Below are positions 60,695 through 64,000 of a DNA stretch of 64,000 bases, in pieces. The number at the start of each line of letters is the position of its first letter. Positions within the stretch are counted from its first letter, which is position 1. The position numbers and the translations under genes are program-made. The notes beneath the pieces are model-generated. The model saw only the letters and a program-made list of their open reading frames with translations. It ran no database searches and had not been told where the DNA came from. The stretch spans positions 133,995 to 197,994 of the forward strand of contig CAVVFX010000015.1 in NCBI GenBank assembly GCA_963747535.1, read 5' to 3'. Source of the DNA: CAVVFX01 sp963747535. Lineage in GTDB: Bacteria; Acidobacteriota; Terriglobia; Bryobacterales; Bryobacteraceae.

Positions 60695-61717
60695 CTAAAG
60701 CGCGCGCAAAAACGTCATCAGGGCCGGATCATCCCGCCAGCGGCGCGCTGGTTTATCGGCCTCGACAACTTCACACTTGGCCAGAGCCTTGGCTTTCATC
60801 TCCAGATCCATCTCTGCGTAGATGTTGGTAGTGTCGAGAGAGACATGCCCGAGCCAGGCGCGAATCGTATTGATGTCCACGCCGGCGCGGAGCAGGTGTG
60901 TGGCTGTGGTGTGGCGGATCGTGTGGGGACTGACCCGTTTTTCCGCCAGTGAGGGCATTTGGACCTGAGCTTTGCTGACATATCGCTCGACCAGCGTGTG
61001 GATGCCGAATCTTGTTATCGGATGACCGCAGCGATTGAGAAAGACACATGCGGCCGGAGAGCGGCTGGTAATGAGAACTTTGAGTTCATTAACCGTACTC
61101 GGCCACAAAGGACATTGCCGCTCTTTTCCACCCTTACCCCGGATTTTCACGGAACAACCAGCCAAGTCCAGTTCGCTCACGGGCAACTGTGCGGCTTCCT
61201 GGGCACGAGTGCCGGAGTTGTAGAGAAATAGCAGCAAAGCGTGATCGCGGCGGCCTTGGGCAGTTTGCCGGTCGGGGGAAGCGATCAGAGCATCCATCTG
61301 CGGTTTATCCAAATAGGGGACGATTGCCTTGTTGGTTTTCTTAAATGGGATTGAACGGATCTGACCACACCAGTCGATGTGTTCCGGACTGTGTTCTCCC
61401 ACGAAACGAGCGAGAGCATGCACCGCAGCCAAGCGCTGGTTGCGAGTGCTGATTGTACACTTCCGCGACTGTTCCAAGTCCGTCAGAAAAAGACGCACCA
61501 GATCCGTCGATATGTCGACCACGGTCAGTCGGTCGACGGCTCGGGTCAGTTTGCCAGAGATAAAGGAAATCAGCAGCACCAGGGTATCGCGGTAACTACG
61601 TTGTGTATTGCGCGCCAGATTGCGCTCGGCCACCAGATGTTCGAGCAGAAATCTCCGCACCCAAGGTCCCAGCAATGTTAGATTATTCACGCTGTCCCTC
61701 CTGGGCGTAGTGCTCAA
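60695..61717 (-). CDS. ritC: Tyrosine recombinase, third gene of the RIT trio
   Basis: 340 residues. An SAM-like core-binding domain (about 15-115) precedes the catalytic domain. Catalytic residues are all visible: Arg in NSGTRAQEAAQL, Lys in GKGGKERQCPL, His-X-X-Arg in HTIRHTTATHLL, His in WLGHVSLDTT and the nucleophile Tyr in NIYAEMD. It overlaps the second gene by 35 nt, so its start lies inside the upstream coding region. Its stop is 8 nt inside the left inner repeat, meaning the coding region ends right next to the terminus. The ritC name follows trio order only. Confidence 0.9.
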   Translation of the reverse strand: MSTTPRRDSVNNLTLLGPWVRRFLLEHLVAERNLARNTQRSYRDTLVLLISFISGKLTRAVDRLTVVDISTDLVRLFLTDLEQSRKCTISTRNQRLAAVHALARFVGEHSPEHIDWCGQIRSIPFKKTNKAIVPYLDKPQMDALIASPDRQTAQGRRDHALLLFLYNSGTRAQEAAQLPVSELDLAGCSVKIRGKGGKERQCPLWPSTVNELKVLITSRSPAACVFLNRCGHPITRFGIHTLVERYVSKAQVQMPSLAEKRVSPHTIRHTTATHLLRAGVDINTIRAWLGHVSLDTTNIYAEMDLEMKAKALAKCEVVEADKPARRWRDDPALMTFLRAL

Positions 61718-62624
61718 AACGCCGGCTGGCCTCCTGCAGTAATTCAGGAGTCATGGTGAGGTAACGCTGGGTAGTCGCGATGTGAATGTGGCCGAGGTAA
61801 GTCGCTAGTTGTGGGAGCAGGCGTTGCACGTCTGCTCCCTGGCGATACCAGGAAATGAGACGATGCACTGCGAAGGCGTGCCTGAGGTCGTGCAGGCGCG
61901 GCTGATAACGGCATCCATCGGAGCGCAAAACGTCGGCGCGGATTCGCAGCCGGCTGAAGATGTTCTCTGCGGTGTTACGTTTCGTCGGAGTCGCAGTGCG
62001 GGTGAGGAACAGCGCCGACTCCAGACGCAACTGTGTGGGGTGATCCTTGGAACGTTGAGCCACGTAGTCCCCCAAGGCGCCGGTAAGAGCAGAACCCATA
62101 GGCACCAGCCGTGACTTGTAGAATTTACTTTCCCGAATGGTGAGAATGCCCTCGGGCAGATCCACATCGGCAAGAGTCAGGGAAAGCGCTTCACTAATGC
62201 GCAGTCCCGCTCCGTACAGCAGCAAGACGAGCATGCGGCAGGTGTAAGGCTGGAGCTTACTGCGTGAACTCTGACAACAGACGGAGGCGTCGAGCAATCG
62301 CTGAAGTTCCGCATGCGAGAAGATGTAGGGAACAAACTGCGGTGGTTGGGGAACGATTTTGGGAAGGGGCGACATAACGGCGAATCCCCGTGCCATGGCG
62401 AAACGGTAGAAGCCGCAGAGCACTTCGTGTTTACGATGCCAGAAGCGCGTGATGGGGCCTGTCCCCGCGATATAGGCGTGCACAGAATCAGCGGAGACTT
62501 CTGCCACGCTGATGTCGCCCATAGTTCGACAAAACGACCGCAAGGTGCGGGCTTCGGTGTGGAACCGCATGCCCATGGACTGTTTGTAGTCAACGTACAA
62601 AGTGGTTAGAGTGGCCAGTTTCAT
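61683..62624 (-). CDS. ritB: Tyrosine recombinase, second gene of the RIT trio
   Basis: 313 residues. Catalytic motifs are Arg in GAGLRISEALSL, Lys in ESKFYKSRLVPM, His-X-X-Arg in HDLRHAFAVHRL, His in YLGHIHIATT and Tyr in QRYLTMTPE. A short central insert after the first Arg region (DHPTQLRLESALFLTRTATPTKRN) sets it apart from its neighbours. Its ATG overlaps the stop of the first gene by 4 nt (ATGA), and it overlaps the third by 35 nt. Tight overlap implies the three proteins are made in step. Confidence 0.9.
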   Translation of the reverse strand: MKLATLTTLYVDYKQSMGMRFHTEARTLRSFCRTMGDISVAEVSADSVHAYIAGTGPITRFWHRKHEVLCGFYRFAMARGFAVMSPLPKIVPQPPQFVPYIFSHAELQRLLDASVCCQSSRSKLQPYTCRMLVLLLYGAGLRISEALSLTLADVDLPEGILTIRESKFYKSRLVPMGSALTGALGDYVAQRSKDHPTQLRLESALFLTRTATPTKRNTAENIFSRLRIRADVLRSDGCRYQPRLHDLRHAFAVHRLISWYRQGADVQRLLPQLATYLGHIHIATTQRYLTMTPELLQEASRRFEHYAQEGQRE

Positions 62625-63868
62625 CGCAGCCCTCCTAAGTCAAAAGCCGCAACCTCGCGCAAACCAGCTAAATCCACCTTGGCGTAGATGCGGGTTGCAT
62701 AGGCGCTGCGGTGCCCGAGGTGATCACCTATTTCCTTCAGCGAAAACCCCTCTCCCAACAGATGGCCAGCGCAGGCATGCCGGAGCGAGTGCGGCCCGCG
62801 GCGCGGAACGTGGATTCCCAACGCACCCAGGCGAGTGCTGACCAGATGGTATAGACCGCCTTGTGAGAGCCGGCGATACGGCGCCTTAAGGGTGAGGAAA
62901 ACCTCCCGGCGCGCGCAACGAGGACGCACCTTTTGCAGGTATCGCAGGATAGCCTCGCCGGTCTCTCTGCATAGGGGATATTCCTGAACTCGCCGGGGTT
63001 TGGTACGCGTGATCGAAATCATCTCGCTTTCCCAGTTCAGATTCTCGAGGCACAAGCCTGACACTTCACCACTGCGAAAACCATAGGTCGCCAAGAGCAT
63101 CAGGATGGCTCGGTCGCGGATATCGCGTGCCGAATCGCCTTCAGTGCTGGCGATCAATCGCCGCACGTCCGGCCAGGGTGGGCCGACCGGGAGTCCTTCG
63201 TGCCGAAACAAACGCGGACCATCAATGCCGGCGGCGATGCTGGGCGCACACCAACCGCGCACACCTGCGTATCGAAAGAACGCGCGCAAGGCTTTGGCGC
63301 TGCTGGCCACTGACACGCGCCCCCAACCCTGCTTTCCATGGCTGGCCAGAAAAGCGTCCACATCTTCAAGAGAAACATTGACGAAGGAACGGCTCTGATC
63401 CTCCATCCATCCCAAGAACTTCTCCAAATGCCAGCCCTGATTGCGGATGGTGACCGGAGACAAGCCGCGTTCATCTCGTCGATAAGCGGCAAAGTCGGCA
63501 AGACGGTCCGCAAAGGGTAGGATCTTGGGTTGGGGCTCTTCCAAACGTCGCAAGAAGTGAAGCCATGTCGTCGCCGTTCGAATGAAGAGCTCTCGCGACC
63601 ACTGCAAGTCTTGTGTACGTCGCCTTTGGTGCTGCTCAGTAGCCCAACGATCGGCGGCCGCCACGATGGCGGAAGGGCTAATAGCCGAACCGATGTTGAT
63701 GTCGATTCGCTCGGCAATGACTAAGAGCTCTTGAGCGTGACGTTGTAAAGTCGCGCGAGCCAGGCCTTGGCTAACGCAATGATTCAGGTACCGCTCCCGG
63801 GCTTCCGCAAACGGACCCTCGCGATGCCGAGTGACGATGGCAGGATACTCGAATAAAGTCTCGAACAC
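62621..63868 (-). CDS. ritA: Tyrosine recombinase, first gene of the RIT trio
   Basis: 415 residues from GTG 63868, preceded by a perfect AAAGGAGG at 7 nt (63876-63883), the strongest ribosome-binding site in the window. An extra N-terminal region of about 110 residues precedes the core-binding domain. Catalytic motifs are Arg in TYGFRSGEVSGL, basic KPRR at the Lys position (RTKPRRVQEYPL), His-X-X-Arg in HSLRHACAGHLL, His in HLGHRSAYAT and Tyr in RIYAKVDL. The promoter must lie in 63869-63964, overlapping the inner terminal repeat, so recombinase binding could repress it. Confidence 0.9.
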   Translation of the reverse strand: MFETLFEYPAIVTRHREGPFAEARERYLNHCVSQGLARATLQRHAQELLVIAERIDINIGSAISPSAIVAAADRWATEQHQRRRTQDLQWSRELFIRTATTWLHFLRRLEEPQPKILPFADRLADFAAYRRDERGLSPVTIRNQGWHLEKFLGWMEDQSRSFVNVSLEDVDAFLASHGKQGWGRVSVASSAKALRAFFRYAGVRGWCAPSIAAGIDGPRLFRHEGLPVGPPWPDVRRLIASTEGDSARDIRDRAILMLLATYGFRSGEVSGLCLENLNWESEMISITRTKPRRVQEYPLCRETGEAILRYLQKVRPRCARREVFLTLKAPYRRLSQGGLYHLVSTRLGALGIHVPRRGPHSLRHACAGHLLGEGFSLKEIGDHLGHRSAYATRIYAKVDLAGLREVAAFDLGGLR

Positions 63869-63916
63869 AGTCGGACCTCCTTTGAAATGGGGATGCCCGA
63901 TCAGTATCGAGTTTTA

Positions 63917-64000
63917 GTTATGTGGCGTTCGCTGAATGCGTGATGTTCAAGCCAATCGACTTAACCGCTGGACGCCACATAATTTTGGGGACCACATAAC
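63917..64000. repeat. Right nested inverted terminus of the RIT element
   Basis: Mirror of the left end: an inner 14-bp arm at 63917-63930, a 34-bp spacer of different sequence and an outer 36-bp arm at 63965-64000 identical to the left arm in inverse orientation. The window stops at the last matched base, so the repeat may continue. Confidence 0.9.

Larger units (their letters stand above)
60604..64000 (-). mobile_element. RIT (recombinase-in-trio) element
   Basis: Three tyrosine recombinase genes in one overlapping minus-strand operon (63868 down to 60695) fill the space between 84-bp nested inverted termini at 60604-60687 and 63917-64000. No other cargo fits. Three dissimilar integrases of about 415, 313 and 340 residues in fixed order with terminal repeats is the published description of RIT elements. 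The right terminus coincides with the window edge, so the outermost boundary and any target duplication cannot be checked. All three genes look intact, so the element may be active. Confidence 0.85.

Noticed and set aside
60604..64000. Integron or Tn554-like transposon
   Set aside because: There is no attC array or resistance cargo, and Tn554 has two recombinases plus a small non-recombinase TnpC. Here all three proteins are tyrosine recombinases, which fits RIT.

Overview
The window is about 60% GC, gene-dense chromosomal DNA. It most resembles an acidobacterium of the Solibacter/Bryobacter type. This is an inference from gene content: a paired PSD1 (DUF1549/DUF1553) cytochrome protein and DUF1501 protein, a very large TonB-dependent receptor with an N-terminal carboxypeptidase-regulatory-like domain, beta-propeller sensor kinases, many Tat-exported oxidoreductases and hydrolases, and several families of short dispersed intergenic palindromes. 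No 16S rRNA or tRNA gene is present to confirm it.

Layout. 1-7.3 kb: the end of an enolase-superfamily dehydratase, an efflux adaptor, a class I fumarase, infC and an unusual membrane-anchored JAMM metalloprotease. 7.4-13.8 kb: a secreted phosphatase, a phospholipase-D-like protein, a secreted protein with protein-kinase-like motifs, an ABC exporter and thiG. 13.9-24.5 kb: response regulators, a GH16-like lipoprotein, a propeller sensor kinase, a MerR regulator and the PSD1/DUF1501 pair. 24.7-32.4 kb: a probable glycan-use locus in which a GH106-like hydrolase and an outer-membrane protein face a divergent TonB receptor. 32.8-37.1 kb: the translation cluster rplM-rpsI-rpsB-tsf-pyrH-frr; pyrH carries an apparent one-base frameshift. 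37.1-46.9 kb: mixed metabolism (DUF2252, sugar isomerase-like, LarA, SOD, GatA), a MazEF-type toxin-antitoxin pair, an oxidoreductase, a decayed PHP-type phosphoesterase gene and an ECF sigma/anti-sigma pair. 47-57.2 kb: a surface-polysaccharide locus in two divergent arms (five glycosyltransferases, a 2OG-Fe(II) oxygenase, a flippase, an O-antigen-ligase/polymerase and an acetyltransferase). 57.3-60.4 kb: an oleate hydratase and a Tat-exported M19 dipeptidase.

60.5-64.0 kb is the most striking region. Three different tyrosine recombinases lie in one overlapping operon between 84-bp nested inverted termini. This is the architecture of a RIT (recombinase-in-trio) element. Its left end abuts a 22-bp perfect palindrome built from the same core motif, and then what looks like a truncated group II intron 3' end (domains V-VI).

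Several short palindromic families recur between genes: a 26-bp unit at about 36.4, 39.2, 40.7 and 57.2 kb, a 23-bp unit at 11.1 and 32.5 kb, and a 73-bp unit at 19.9 and 55.2 kb. They explain most of the non-coding structure. All functional calls come from reading the sequence; no searches were run.
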